Positions 25,276 to 34,203 of a stretch of 34,280 nucleotides of DNA are shown here, piece by piece (the first letter of the stretch is position 1; every line of letters starts with the position of its first letter). The notes beneath the pieces are model-generated. The model did no database searches. It was not told where the DNA came from and saw only the letters and a list, made by a program, of their open reading frames with translations. Both the position numbers and the translations under genes were made by a program. Source of the DNA: an uncultured Gilliamella sp. (GTDB taxonomy: Bacteria; Pseudomonadota; Gammaproteobacteria; Enterobacterales; Orbaceae); contig CAMLAI010000010.1 of the NCBI GenBank assembly GCA_946477995.1, positions 1 to 34,280 on the forward strand, read 5' to 3'.

Positions 25276-27048
25276 ATGCTCAAACTCAAAAATAATCATA
25301 TCAAAGATACCCAATCCTCACAAATTGTAAGCTGGGGACACTGGTTTACATTATTTAATATTTTTGTTGTTATATCTTTGGGTAGCCAATATTTAATCAT
25401 TGCAGACTGGCCAAGAACATTTATGGGGCGATTTTATGCAATCATTAGTGCAATTGGGCATTTTAGCTTTTTAACGTTTATAACCTACCTCATATTACTT
25501 TTTCCATTAAGCTTTTTTATTCACTCAGCGCGTTGGCATCGAATATTAGCAACCATAATTGCCACATTAGGAATCGCCTTACTTTTAGTTGATATTGATA
25601 TCTTCTCGCATTTTAGAATGCACTTAAATTTATCCATATGGCAGTTATTTACAGCGCAAAACGCCACTTTTTTAAGTAGTGCGTTTATAATCATTCCATT
25701 TATTTTATTAATTGAAATATTATTTGCATTATGGAGTTGGAAAAAATTACGCAGCTTAAATAAGCGTAAACGTTATGCAAAACCAGTCGTGGTTATATTT
25801 ATTCTTTGTTTTGTCTTTTCGCATCTGATTCATATTTGGGCCGACGCAAATTTTTATCGCCCAATAACCATGCAACGTTCAAGCTTACCATTATCCTATC
25901 CATTGACCGCAAGACATTTCCTTGAACGATATGGATTTATGCCAGAAAATGATTACCGAACTCGGGTCAGCCAAGAAGGTAATCCTTTTGCTATTGCTAT
26001 AGAATATCCTCTTGCACGGCTGAGTTATGATGAAAAACAAGCAACCCAAAATATACTAATGATAGTTATTGACGGATGGAATAGTCGTTTATTAAACGAC
26101 AACATGCCATGGTTAAATGAATTTGCGAAAGAAAACCTTAAATTTACGGATCATTACTCTGCAAGTAACCAAACAAATATTAATAAATTTTCATTATTTT
26201 ATGGACTCGATCCCAACTATTACAACAGCATATTAGCGGGTCATAAACCTTCAGTACTATTTGATGCTATTAATTATCGTCATTACAACTTAGGGATGTT
26301 TTCGTACGATGGATTTGATGAACCATTGTATCGATATGCATTGCTATCCAATTTTTCAATACCGCCGGCAAAAAAAATGACTAATAAACAGGTTACTGAT
26401 AATTGGATGGCGTGGCATGATGAACAAAATAAATTAGAAAATCATGCACCACTATTTTCACTGGTACAATACTCACTCGGCGTAAAACATAAAAATATAC
26501 CGCTAAAAGAACTTGAAACAGAAGCAAGAAAATTAGATCAATATCTTGAATCATTAATAGCGTATTTGAGACTAACCAATACCTACGAAAACACCGTAAT
26601 TGTCATTACCGGAACCAATGACATCACTATAAAAGAAGCGAAAAAAACAGCGATACGTAATGACGACATTAATTACAGTCGAGAATCACTTAATGTGCCA
26701 CTGATTATCTCATGGCCAAATAAAGAACCCACTCAAATCAGCCGACTAACATCGCAAACTGATATTATGCGCACCTTAATGCAAGATGTGCTTTATGTTA
26801 ACACCTCACCACATTTATATAATCAAGGTGAAAACTTATTCAACAGCAAGTCACGGCAATGGATAGTGGCGGGGAACGAAAAAGAAATCGCTGCACTATA
26901 CAATGATAAAACAATTGTTTTAGATGGATTTGGACGATCTAAAATTTACGATATCAATAATACACTACAAAAAGAAGAAAAAATAAGTCTTCCTATATTT
27001 TTACAAATTGTCACGGCAAACCGTCGATTTATGGTGGTGTCTAATTAA
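25276..27048 (+). CDS. yejM: YejM (PbgA/LapC) inner-membrane LPS regulator
   Basis: 590 aa (E. coli YejM is 586). YejM senses periplasmic-side LPS and restrains LapB-FtsH degradation of LpxC, so it sets LPS synthesis. Seen: five N-terminal membrane segments (about 20-200; SWGHWFTLFNIF, IADWPRTFMGRFY, GHFSFLTFITYLILLFPL), the conserved IWADANFYRPITMQRS before the periplasmic part, then a sulfatase/hydrolase-fold domain from about 258 (MIVIDGWN) to the end. The sulfatase catalytic Cys/Ser is absent, as in E. coli YejM, consistent with a non-enzymatic role. It is divergent from the Lon-like gene; the ATG lacks a strong ribosome binding site. Confidence 0.95.
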   Translation: MLKLKNNHIKDTQSSQIVSWGHWFTLFNIFVVISLGSQYLIIADWPRTFMGRFYAIISAIGHFSFLTFITYLILLFPLSFFIHSARWHRILATIIATLGIALLLVDIDIFSHFRMHLNLSIWQLFTAQNATFLSSAFIIIPFILLIEILFALWSWKKLRSLNKRKRYAKPVVVIFILCFVFSHLIHIWADANFYRPITMQRSSLPLSYPLTARHFLERYGFMPENDYRTRVSQEGNPFAIAIEYPLARLSYDEKQATQNILMIVIDGWNSRLLNDNMPWLNEFAKENLKFTDHYSASNQTNINKFSLFYGLDPNYYNSILAGHKPSVLFDAINYRHYNLGMFSYDGFDEPLYRYALLSNFSIPPAKKMTNKQVTDNWMAWHDEQNKLENHAPLFSLVQYSLGVKHKNIPLKELETEARKLDQYLESLIAYLRLTNTYENTVIVITGTNDITIKEAKKTAIRNDDINYSRESLNVPLIISWPNKEPTQISRLTSQTDIMRTLMQDVLYVNTSPHLYNQGENLFNSKSRQWIVAGNEKEIAALYNDKTIVLDGFGRSKIYDINNTLQKEEKISLPIFLQIVTANRRFMVVSN

Positions 27049-27253
27049 AATTTATTTACTTTATATAGGTAAGAATTGAGACTTGAATTTAATTTTGTTG
27101 AGTTTCATAAAAGTAATCTTGGTTATAAAAAGAATAAACCATTTTTCGGTTAGCATAATATACATTTTGTCAATGTTTTCTATACACATAGGGATAAACT
27201 ATTCAACCTGTATTATTAAATATCTATCCCTTGTCTTTTGAAAATACTTCCCA

Positions 27254-27853
27254 TCAACATTTATCAACAAAATATTTCATCACCCGATTATCGTTAGATA
27301 GCTCGGGATGAAATGAGCAGACTAAAATATTATCTTGTTCTGCCATTACACAGTGATCATCAATAAATGCCAGTTGTTTTACTGGGTTACCTGCATGGAT
27401 GATATAAGGAGCACGGATAAAGATGGCTGGAATGTGCTTGCCAATTGACGCTATATCTAAAAAGGTTTCAAAACTTGCTACTTGCCGACCAAACCCGTTG
27501 CGTTCAACGGTAATATCCATTAATTCAAGAAGTTCAACTTCATGATGAGTGGTTGTCATACCACAAAGAACTAAGCCGGCACAGGTGCCTAAAATACCTT
27601 TGCCTTGACGGGCAAATTCTTTAATGGGGTCAAATAGTCCATTTTGTTTAATTAGTCGGCTAATTGCGGTAGATTCCCCGCCTGGAATAATTAAACCATC
27701 TAACCCCGCTAAATGGTCAGGTTTTTTTACTGTCACCGCAATCACATTTTCGATACTCAGCAACATGGTTATATGTTCACTAACTGCGCCTTGTAAGTTA
27801 AGCACGCCAATTTTTTTTAACCGTAAGGGTTTGAGTGATTGCATCGTTACCAT
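27254..27853 (-). CDS. pdxT: Pyridoxal 5'-phosphate synthase glutaminase subunit
   Basis: 199 aa. PdxT hydrolyses glutamine and channels ammonia to PdxS in the DXP-independent route to PLP. Seen: [13 protein letters not shown] near the N-terminus, [10 protein letters not shown], the nucleophile elbow LGTCAGLV (C91), and the catalytic His-Glu pair in SFHPELS (H182, E184). The start overlaps the pdxS stop by seven bases, indicating translational coupling; an internal ATG at 27844 is the alternative start. E. coli lacks this pathway. Confidence 0.97.
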   Translation of the reverse strand: MVTMQSLKPLRLKKIGVLNLQGAVSEHITMLLSIENVIAVTVKKPDHLAGLDGLIIPGGESTAISRLIKQNGLFDPIKEFARQGKGILGTCAGLVLCGMTTTHHEVELLELMDITVERNGFGRQVASFETFLDIASIGKHIPAIFIRAPYIIHAGNPVKQLAFIDDHCVMAEQDNILVCSFHPELSNDNRVMKYFVDKC

Positions 27854-28737
27854 CCTCGTTCTTGCATTCTTTCGGATTCAGACAATTTACTGATCTCAAT
27901 GCCTTTCATTGCCTCACCTAATCCTTTAGATAGTTCTGCTAAGCGTGGATAATCGTCATAGTATGTCGTTGCCTGCACAATCGCTTTTGCAAATTTTTCA
28001 GGATGTTGTGATTTAAAAATACCCGAGCCAACAAAAACGCCGTCTGCGCCAAGTTGCATCATCAAGGCTGCATCGGCTGGGGTTGCAATGCCTCCGGCAG
28101 CAAAGTTAACAACAGGTAATTTACCCAACTGTTTGATTTGTATGACGAGTTCATAAGGCGCACCGATTTCTTTTGCCAATGTCATTAGTTCGTCTTTAGA
28201 TTTACTGTTTACCAATCGAATTTGTTCGTTCACTCTGCGCATATGGCGTACTGCTTCAACGATATTACCTGTTCCCGGTTCCCCTTTTGTGCGTAGCATG
28301 GATGCCCCTTCACCTATACGACGTAGTGCTTCGCCTAAATCACGACAACCACAAACAAAAGGTACGGTAAATTCATCTTTGAGTAAATGGTACTGTTCAT
28401 CGGCAGGTGTTAATACTTCGCTTTCATCAATATAATCAACGCCCATTGATTCTAAAATACGGGCTTCAACAATATGACCAATACGCGCTTTTGCCATGAC
28501 AGGAATTGTAACCGCATTCATCACAGCTTCAACAATAGTTGGATCTGCCATTCGGGCAACACCACCAGCAGCACGAATATCTGAAGGAACCCGTTCTAGT
28601 GCCATAACTGCGACAGCGCCAGCTTGTTCAGCGATTTTGGCTTGTTCTGCATTCACCACATCCATTATCACGCCACCTTTTTGCATTTGTGCCATACCCC
28701 GTTTTACGGTCTGTGTTCCGATAATTTTATTCATCAC
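27847..28737 (-). CDS. pdxS: Pyridoxal 5'-phosphate synthase subunit PdxS
   Basis: 296 aa (family about 290-295). PdxS condenses ribose 5-phosphate, glyceraldehyde 3-phosphate and ammonia into PLP as a dodecamer with PdxT. Seen: [16 protein letters not shown], the Schiff-base lysine in [10 protein letters not shown] (K83), [12 protein letters not shown] with the second lysine, [14 protein letters not shown] and [10 protein letters not shown] for phosphate binding. It is the first gene of the pdxS-pdxT unit and is divergent from the PdxR-like regulator across 145 bp. Confidence 0.98.
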   Translation of the reverse strand: MMNKIIGTQTVKRGMAQMQKGGVIMDVVNAEQAKIAEQAGAVAVMALERVPSDIRAAGGVARMADPTIVEAVMNAVTIPVMAKARIGHIVEARILESMGVDYIDESEVLTPADEQYHLLKDEFTVPFVCGCRDLGEALRRIGEGASMLRTKGEPGTGNIVEAVRHMRRVNEQIRLVNSKSKDELMTLAKEIGAPYELVIQIKQLGKLPVVNFAAGGIATPADAALMMQLGADGVFVGSGIFKSQHPEKFAKAIVQATTYYDDYPRLAELSKGLGEAMKGIEISKLSESERMQERGW

Positions 28738-28807
28738 GTCTCCTGATTTAAATTAATTAATGCTTAGTTATGTATTATTTAAAATTAACGATAGGTAAGA
28801 TACAGCC

Positions 28808-28835
28808 AATTGGACTATAATTAGGTCATCCAATT
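28808..28835. promoter_or_regulatory. Candidate PdxR operator with embedded -10 hexamer
   Basis: AATTGGA (28808-28814) and TCCAATT (28829-28835) form a perfect 7 bp dyad with a 14 bp spacer. The spacer includes TATAAT (28816-28821), well placed as a -10 for the regulator gene (start 28883). TTGGACTA on one strand resembles the TGGWCTA core reported for PdxR sites in actinobacteria (from memory). Read on the - strand, TTGGCT about 17 bp before AATTTT could be the pdxS promoter, overlapping one arm. Binding by PdxR is inference. Confidence 0.5.
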
Positions 28836-28882
28836 TTTTATGCGTTGTCTGGCAAGGTTTAAAATGTTGAGTAATCGATAAC

Positions 28883-30283
28883 ATGTGGAATCATCAGAAA
28901 TTAAATGCCTATCAAGGCGCACTTTTTAATAAAGTAAGTCAACTAATTGAATATTATATTGAGCAAGGCATATTGATTGCTGGCGAACGATTACCATCAG
29001 AACGTGAACTTGCTAACATTTTAAACATCAATCGAACAACGGTGGTTCGTGCTTTGGATAATCTCTCTGAACGAGGACTTTTAATCCGCAGGCAAGGAAG
29101 TGGAACATTTGTTAATGATAAAAAATGGGGTGTTCAGGCGTATACTTCAATAAATTGGCGGTTACCAGCACGTTTTTATCAAAATAAACAATCTCGTTAT
29201 CAACAAAAAGTCGAACTGATACGACGTCAGCAATCTAACATCATCGATCTTGCTAATGGGGACTTACCCACAATTTGGATGCCCAAATTGTTATTACCCA
29301 ATATCAGCTCAGATGAGCTTATCATGCATGAAAAAAATAGTGACCAATTACAGTTAGGTTTGCCAGCACTAAAAACGCAAATAGCCAATTACATGCAACA
29401 ACGTTTTGCTATGTCGGTAGAGACATCTCAAATACTCATTACATCAGGTACACAGCAATCACTATTTTTAATTACTCAGGGATTACTTAAATCAGGCGAT
29501 GCAATTGCTATCGAATCGCCTTCTTATTTTTACTCTTTGCCACTTTTCCAAGCAGCAGGGTTACGCTTATATGGGATTGAGTGCGATAATGAAGGTATTA
29601 CCTTAGACAGTTTAAGTAAAGTCGTTAGTCAGCAACCCATAAAATGGCTGTTTCTCAATCCTATCTTTCAAAATCCATTAGGTTTTGTGATGAGTGATAA
29701 ACGCAAAAAAGCAATATTAGCATTTTGTCGTTCGCAATGTATTGGTATCGTTGAAGATGATGCTTATAGTGGTTTAGCATTTAATTCTCAATTATCCATT
29801 TCACCCATTAAAAAGTTTGACCATCATAATCAAGTTATCTATTTAGGATCGCTTTCTAAATATATTGGTCGAAATATACGGGTGGGTTGGATGATAGCAC
29901 CTCGTAATATTATTGAAAATCTAGCGAATATTCGTCAACATATCGATTCTGGGTTGAGTATTTTGCCGCAATTATTAGCAGAAGAATATCTAAAAAATCA
30001 TTATTTCACTCATCAACACTTTTTGAGTGAACAGCTCAATTTTAAAGCGAATCAATTAATGGTATGGCTCAATAATTATTTTGATGACACAATAAATTAT
30101 CAAAAACCTTTAGGTGGTTTTCATTTATATGCCCAATTACCTGTTAAATCATCACAACAAGAAATCGCTATTTTAAATCAATTGCTTGCTCAAAATATTA
30201 TCGTATCACAAGGAAGTGATTATGGTGATAAATTAGGGTGGATACGTTTAAGCTATGGACATTTCAATCAGAATTTGGTTTGA
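28883..30283 (+). CDS. MocR/PdxR-type GntR-family regulator with aminotransferase domain
   Basis: 466 aa. Residues about 8-75 are a GntR winged helix-turn-helix (AGERLPSERELANILNINRT, RRQGSGTFV). Residues about 110-460 are a fold-type I aminotransferase-like domain that keeps the PLP contacts: NPIFQNPLG (Asn), VEDDAYSG (Asp and Tyr), SLSKYIGRN (Lys, K326) and the C-terminal Arg in GWIRLSYGH. Regulators of this kind next to pdxS/pdxT are PdxR, which sense PLP and control B6 synthesis. It is divergent from pdxS and 29 bp before an MFS transporter. The ATG has no strong ribosome binding site. The PdxR assignment comes from context. Confidence 0.92.
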   Translation: MWNHQKLNAYQGALFNKVSQLIEYYIEQGILIAGERLPSERELANILNINRTTVVRALDNLSERGLLIRRQGSGTFVNDKKWGVQAYTSINWRLPARFYQNKQSRYQQKVELIRRQQSNIIDLANGDLPTIWMPKLLLPNISSDELIMHEKNSDQLQLGLPALKTQIANYMQQRFAMSVETSQILITSGTQQSLFLITQGLLKSGDAIAIESPSYFYSLPLFQAAGLRLYGIECDNEGITLDSLSKVVSQQPIKWLFLNPIFQNPLGFVMSDKRKKAILAFCRSQCIGIVEDDAYSGLAFNSQLSISPIKKFDHHNQVIYLGSLSKYIGRNIRVGWMIAPRNIIENLANIRQHIDSGLSILPQLLAEEYLKNHYFTHQHFLSEQLNFKANQLMVWLNNYFDDTINYQKPLGGFHLYAQLPVKSSQQEIAILNQLLAQNIIVSQGSDYGDKLGWIRLSYGHFNQNLV

Positions 30284-30312
30284 TCTTAAAAAATTACTAT
30301 TATTTTTATGTT

Positions 30313-31533
30313 ATGCAATATTCAACAAAACGCTCAATATCAACAAAAAAACTTTTATTTATTGCCGGTACAGGCTGGCTGTTTGATGCGATGGATGTCG
30401 GATTACTGTCGTTTATACTCGCCGCCTTAAAACAAGATTGGGGATTAAGTCCTGAACAACTTAGCTTAATTGGCAGTATCAATTCTATTGGTATGGCGAT
30501 AGGTGCCTTTCTGTTTGGAATCTATGCGGATAAAAAAGGCCGTAAATCGGCATTTTTATTTACTTTATTAATGTTTAGTATTGCCAGCGGATTAAGTGCT
30601 TTTGCTTGGGGACTGGCAAGTCTACTTATTTTACGTTTTTTTATAGGTATGGGATTAGGCGGTGAATTACCGGTTGCTTCTACTTTAGTAAGCGAAAGTG
30701 TCGAGCCTGAACACCGAGGACGAATTGTCGTATTACTTGAAAGTTTTTGGGCTGTCGGTTGGATTTTAGCTGCTTTAATCGCTTATTTTCTTATTCCTAT
30801 TCCGGCAATAGGTTGGCGAGGAGCGATGATTATTTGCGCTATCCCTGCGTTTTATGCGCTTTACTTACGTTTTAACTTACCCGATTCATCGGCTTTTAAT
30901 AGTTTGAATGCAAACTCTAAAAATGATTCGGTAATTAAAAAAGTTAATTCATTACTCACTTCAGAGTTTCGCCGTTCGACCATCATGTTATGGATAGTAT
31001 GGTTTTGTGTGGTTTTTTCATATTATGGCATGTTTTTATGGTTACCGAGTGTCATGATGATAAAAGGATTTTCCATGATAAAAAGCTTTCAATATATTTT
31101 AATTATGACATTTGCTCAGTTACCGGGGTATTTTTCGGTTGCTTGGTTGATCGAACGAGTAGGGCGTAAATGGGTGCTAATCACCTATTTATTAGGTACA
31201 TTAATTAGTGCCTATTTATTTGGTGAGGCTAAATCTGTTAATCATTTACTCGTGTATGGTGCATTTTTATCATTTTTCAATTTAGGTGCTTGGGGTGCTA
31301 TGTACGCTTATACTCCAGAGCAGTATCCTACCAATATTCGTGCAACAGGTTCAGGTATTGCTGCTTCGGTTGGACGAATAGGGGGAATATTAGGCCCTCT
31401 CATGGTTGGTTTTTTAATGGCTAAAGATATTCGTTTAAGTATGATTTTTGGGATATTTAGCTTATCTATTTTAATAGCAATAATGGCTATTGTCCTATTA
31501 GGTAAAGAAACAAAGCAAACACCATTAACCTAA
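30313..31533 (+). CDS. MFS transporter (NiaP/AAHS-like), possible B6-vitamer carrier
   Basis: 406 aa with about twelve membrane segments. Seen: GWLFDAMDVGLLSFILAAL in segment 1, the loop motif FGIYADKKGRKSAF between segments 2 and 3, GMGLGGELPVASTLVSE in segment 4, EHRGRIVVLLESFW, and the second-half loop LIERVGRKW. This pattern is typical of the metabolite:H+ symporter (AAHS/NiaP) group, which carries small organic acids and vitamins such as niacin. The ATG at 30313 is preferred; an in-frame ATG at 30238 would overlap the regulator gene and add a tail unlike the family. Same strand as and 29 bp after the PdxR-like gene, so substrate control by B6 status is plausible but unproven. Confidence 0.85.
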   Translation: MQYSTKRSISTKKLLFIAGTGWLFDAMDVGLLSFILAALKQDWGLSPEQLSLIGSINSIGMAIGAFLFGIYADKKGRKSAFLFTLLMFSIASGLSAFAWGLASLLILRFFIGMGLGGELPVASTLVSESVEPEHRGRIVVLLESFWAVGWILAALIAYFLIPIPAIGWRGAMIICAIPAFYALYLRFNLPDSSAFNSLNANSKNDSVIKKVNSLLTSEFRRSTIMLWIVWFCVVFSYYGMFLWLPSVMMIKGFSMIKSFQYILIMTFAQLPGYFSVAWLIERVGRKWVLITYLLGTLISAYLFGEAKSVNHLLVYGAFLSFFNLGAWGAMYAYTPEQYPTNIRATGSGIAASVGRIGGILGPLMVGFLMAKDIRLSMIFGIFSLSILIAIMAIVLLGKETKQTPLT

Positions 31534-31595
31534 CTGTTTCCTAAAATGTGAGTTGTATAAATTCAGCGTTGACCTATACTAGTAAAGTCATCCGG

Positions 31596-31667
31596 TCGCT
31601 TCGTGTAATAAATAAATGATAAACATGAAGCGATAACACTGAATTTAACTTTAACGGTGATACCGTT
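31596..31667 (+). repeat. Two inverted repeats upstream of the SemiSWEET gene
   Basis: TCGCTTCGTG (31596-31605) pairs with CATGAAGCGA (31624-31633; one G-T pair), and AACGGT (31653-31658) pairs with ACCGTT (31662-31667). Neither has a clean T-run after it. They fill most of the 269 bp gap after the MFS gene and could be part of its 3' end or of the next gene's leader. Confidence 0.45.
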
Positions 31668-31791
31668 GCTCAAATCTTTTCGTTCTTTATTAATTAATCT
31701 TTAGTCATGAATGAGTTTTATACCATTTAAACGTTTTCATTCAAAATGATGAGTATTGCAGTTATCAACATTATCGATTTAACTAATCATT

Positions 31792-31805
31792 AGGAGGTCA
31801 TTTTG
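31792..31805 (+). promoter_or_regulatory. Ribosome binding site that fixes a TTG start
   Basis: A full AGGAGG (31792-31797) is followed after 5 bp by TTG (31803-31805). No ATG or GTG in frame lies near it, and the protein begins with the expected first membrane segment from this codon, so initiation at TTG is well supported. Confidence 0.8.
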
Positions 31806-32066
31806 TATCTTTCAGCAAAAGCTTTCCATTATCTGGGTATTATTGCAACCATTGCTTCACTGGGTATGTACATTTCTTACATTCCACAAATCATTGATAA
31901 TTTACAGGGTATGAAATCGAATCCTACTCAGCCATTAGCGGCAGCAATCAACTGTTCCTTATGGGTCAGTTATGGTCTTTTACGTGAAAAAAAGGATTGG
32001 CCTATTGCGATAGCGAATTCACCGGGGGTGATTTTTGGTCTTATCGCTTTTTTTACCGCCTTATAA
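31803..32066 (+). CDS. SemiSWEET-type sugar transporter (PQ-loop, MtN3 family)
   Basis: 87 aa with three membrane segments. Seen: the PQ motif in YISYIPQIIDN (segment 1), AAAINCSLWVSYGLL (segment 2) with the conserved Asn, and AIANSPGVIFGLIAFF (segment 3) with the conserved Asn-Ser-Pro. Bacterial SemiSWEETs work as dimers that let mono- or disaccharides cross the inner membrane by facilitated diffusion. The start is TTG with a strong ribosome binding site. No sugar enzyme gene adjoins it, so the substrate cannot be inferred; glk lies 15 kb away. Confidence 0.92.
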   Translation: MYLSAKAFHYLGIIATIASLGMYISYIPQIIDNLQGMKSNPTQPLAAAINCSLWVSYGLLREKKDWPIAIANSPGVIFGLIAFFTAL

Positions 32067-32510
32067 TTGTCAATGAAAGCGGAAGTATTTGCTTCTGATC
32101 ATTTATCTGAAGTCTTTTTTCGTCTATTTAATCCGTCTTAATTTAGCCTAATTTTAACAATTTAATACTTGATTTTTTCTTTAAAATAATATCATTTTTG
32201 AGGTCGTTTATTATTTAATCTGAATTATAAATTATTAATAATTAATAAGATAAAGAGTTATCAACAGGTTTGTTAAATACTTATCAAATAGTACAGTGCA
32301 TAATTTTGATGTTACTCACAGCATCAATAATTATGTTTAAAAGTTTCCGCCTGTTCGATTATTCGTGTACCTATTTGAAAAGGGTATTTGAGTTTATTTG
32401 TCTTAAAATCTGCTAAGATAAATGTATGGCAAAGTTAATCGTTATCATTTAATAAGTAATTATAACAATATGATTTATTTTAATTTCATAGAATATTATT
32501 AAGGAAAGAG
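32067..32510. other. 444 bp non-coding spacer with one strong stem-loop
   Basis: No coding frame was recognised. At 32299-32335 there is a long stem: CATAATT-TTGATG on the left pairs with CATCAA-T-AATTATG on the right (13 bp with one bulged base, 10-base loop TTACTCACAG). No T-run follows, so it is not a canonical terminator. The rest is AT-rich; the promoter of the DUF1161 gene must lie in the right half but no clear hexamer pair was found. Confidence 0.45.
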
Positions 32511-32813
32511 ATGAAAAAAGTGATTTCTGTTTTGATGATATGTATGCCAACATTTTCGCTGGCATCAAATTGTGACGCTATTTGTGCCGATATTGCTGAA
32601 AAAATTGAAAATAATGGTGTAAAAACGTCTGACTATATATTAAAAATTTCACCCACCGATATTGCCGATCAAGTTGAAGGTAAAATTGTTGGATCCTGTG
32701 ATGCTGGACAGAAAAAAATTATTTATCTTCGGTTAAATCATGTCTCAGCGGAATTTTTAGATTTATCATCAGAACATCATTCAGGGGTCATTGAATGTAC
32801 AAAAAGAAGGTGA
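32511..32813 (+). CDS. DUF1161 family secreted protein (YnfD-like)
   Basis: 100 aa. Residues 1-18 are a signal peptide (cleavage after FSLA). The mature part has CDAICADIAEKIENNGV, then Q-V-x-G-K-I-V-G-S-C and KKIIYLR, which match the DUF1161 pattern seen in E. coli YnfD. Four cysteines (C21, C25, C63, C96) could give two periplasmic disulphides. Function is unknown. A good ribosome binding site (AAGGA) precedes the ATG. It is convergent with asnA. Confidence 0.8.
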   Translation: MKKVISVLMICMPTFSLASNCDAICADIAEKIENNGVKTSDYILKISPTDIADQVEGKIVGSCDAGQKKIIYLRLNHVSAEFLDLSSEHHSGVIECTKRR

Positions 32814-32928
32814 TTTAAAGCAAAGTACAGAAAACAAAATTGAATGAACAGCGTGAATAATTGAAGAAGGATAAAGTTATGTTATTCGGTGATTTAAGCA
32901 GGTCATTTTTCTAGTCAGAAGTGAGTAA

Positions 32929-32959
32929 TATCTCTTCTATCATGAAAATAGAAGAGATA
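32929..32959. terminator. Stem-loop between the convergent DUF1161 gene and asnA
   Basis: A perfect 12 bp stem (TATCTCTTCTAT at 32929-32940 with ATAGAAGAGATA at 32948-32959, 7-base loop) lies 9 bp past the asnA stop. There is no T-run on either side, so termination may need another factor. Confidence 0.5.
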
Positions 32960-32968
32960 ATCATTACA

Positions 32969-33961
32969 TTATAATAAATTAGTATAATTTTGATGAGTTA
33001 CATCGTTCCAAACACTTGATTGTACTTGTCCAATATGTTTTTGTTGTAAAAGTAGCATCGCTAAACGAGATTGACCAATTCCACCCCCTATAGTTTGAAG
33101 TAGATCACCATCCACTAAAGCTTTATGCCACGCATATTGTAAACGATCTTCATCATTGGTTGCTTTTAATTGGCGCTTCAACGCTTCTGGATTAACTCGA
33201 ATTCCCATAGACGAAATTTCAAACGCACTATTTAAAATTGGATTCCAAACTAAAATATCGCCATTTAAACCTTTTGAACCCATTTCATTATCGCTACTCC
33301 AATCATCATAGTCGGGTGCACGTACATCGTGTTTTTCATTGTTAGACAAATCACCCCCTATACCGATCAGGAACACAGCGCCAAGCTCTTTTGTGATGGC
33401 ATTTTCACGTTCTTTAGGTGATAAATCAGGATAACGTTTTAATAATTGCTCACTATCGATAAATGTGATCGATTCGGGTAAAAATCGTGATAGATGATAT
33501 TTATCGGATACTGCACTTTCAGTCGCTTTGATGGCGGCATAGATCTTTTCGACAGTTTGCTTTAAATACCCTAAATTACGATCTTCTGGTCGCATTACTT
33601 TTTCCCAATCCCATTGGTCAACATAAACAGAGTGAATAGGGGAGAGTTGATCTTCGTCGGGGCGTAATGCTTTCATATTCGTATACACACCTTCGCCGAC
33701 AGGAAAATGATGCATACTTAATATTTTTCGTTTCCATTTTGCCAGTGAGTGAACGACTTCAAATTGTGATTGAGGAATAGCTTTAACTTTAACTTGAACG
33801 GCTTTTTCAGTTCCCGATAAATTGTCTTGTATCCCATCACCTACTTGACTTAATATGGGGGCTTGCACTTCAATAAGCGATAAGTTTTTTGCTAATTGTT
33901 CAGCAAAAAATTGTTTTACAAAACTGATACGTTGTTGTTGTTCTTTAAATGATATCGTCAT
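32969..33961 (-). CDS. asnA: Aspartate-ammonia ligase (asparagine synthetase A)
   Basis: 330 aa, the same length as E. coli AsnA. It makes asparagine from aspartate, ammonia and ATP through an aspartyl-AMP intermediate and has a class II tRNA-synthetase-like fold. Seen: [85 protein letters not shown] and the C-terminal [16 protein letters not shown] (class II motif 3). In E. coli the regulator asnC is divergent from asnA; here no asnC reading frame is seen upstream within the window. Confidence 0.97.
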   Translation of the reverse strand: MTISFKEQQQRISFVKQFFAEQLAKNLSLIEVQAPILSQVGDGIQDNLSGTEKAVQVKVKAIPQSQFEVVHSLAKWKRKILSMHHFPVGEGVYTNMKALRPDEDQLSPIHSVYVDQWDWEKVMRPEDRNLGYLKQTVEKIYAAIKATESAVSDKYHLSRFLPESITFIDSEQLLKRYPDLSPKERENAITKELGAVFLIGIGGDLSNNEKHDVRAPDYDDWSSDNEMGSKGLNGDILVWNPILNSAFEISSMGIRVNPEALKRQLKATNDEDRLQYAWHKALVDGDLLQTIGGGIGQSRLAMLLLQQKHIGQVQSSVWNDVTHQNYTNLL

Positions 33962-34141
33962 GTTTACTCTTCAATTATTAGTTAATCCAGATAGCTAAAT
34001 TAAACTAGAAAATAAAAATATGCAAGTTAGAACATATCGGCACTTTTTCAAAAATACTAAGCAAAATAGTTAACGAGTTTACTTTGGACTTTTCATCAAT
34101 GATAGGAGCCGATATTAAATGTAAAAACTAAAAATTAAAAC

Positions 34142-34165
34142 GCCTAATAAGACAAGATATTAGGC
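34142..34165 (-). terminator. Rho-independent terminator of the right-edge gene
   Basis: A perfect 8 bp stem (GCCTAATA at 34142-34149 with TATTAGGC at 34158-34165, 8-base loop). Read on the - strand it is followed by a T-rich stretch (GTTTTAATTTTTAGTTTTT) and lies 38 bp past the stop of the partial gene at 34204. Confidence 0.75.
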
Positions 34166-34203
34166 AATATTTTAATAACACCAGTAAAAAATAAATGGGT
34201 TAA

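Noticed and set aside
27049..27253. AGGGATA (27190-27196) with TATCCCT (27225-27231) between yejM and pdxT
   Set aside because: Seven-base arms with a 28-base loop and no T-run; could arise by chance.
30238..30312. Upstream ATG at 30238 as the MFS start
   Set aside because: It would overlap the end of the regulator gene by 46 bases and add 25 residues with no family match; the ATG at 30313 gives the expected short N-terminus before the first membrane segment.
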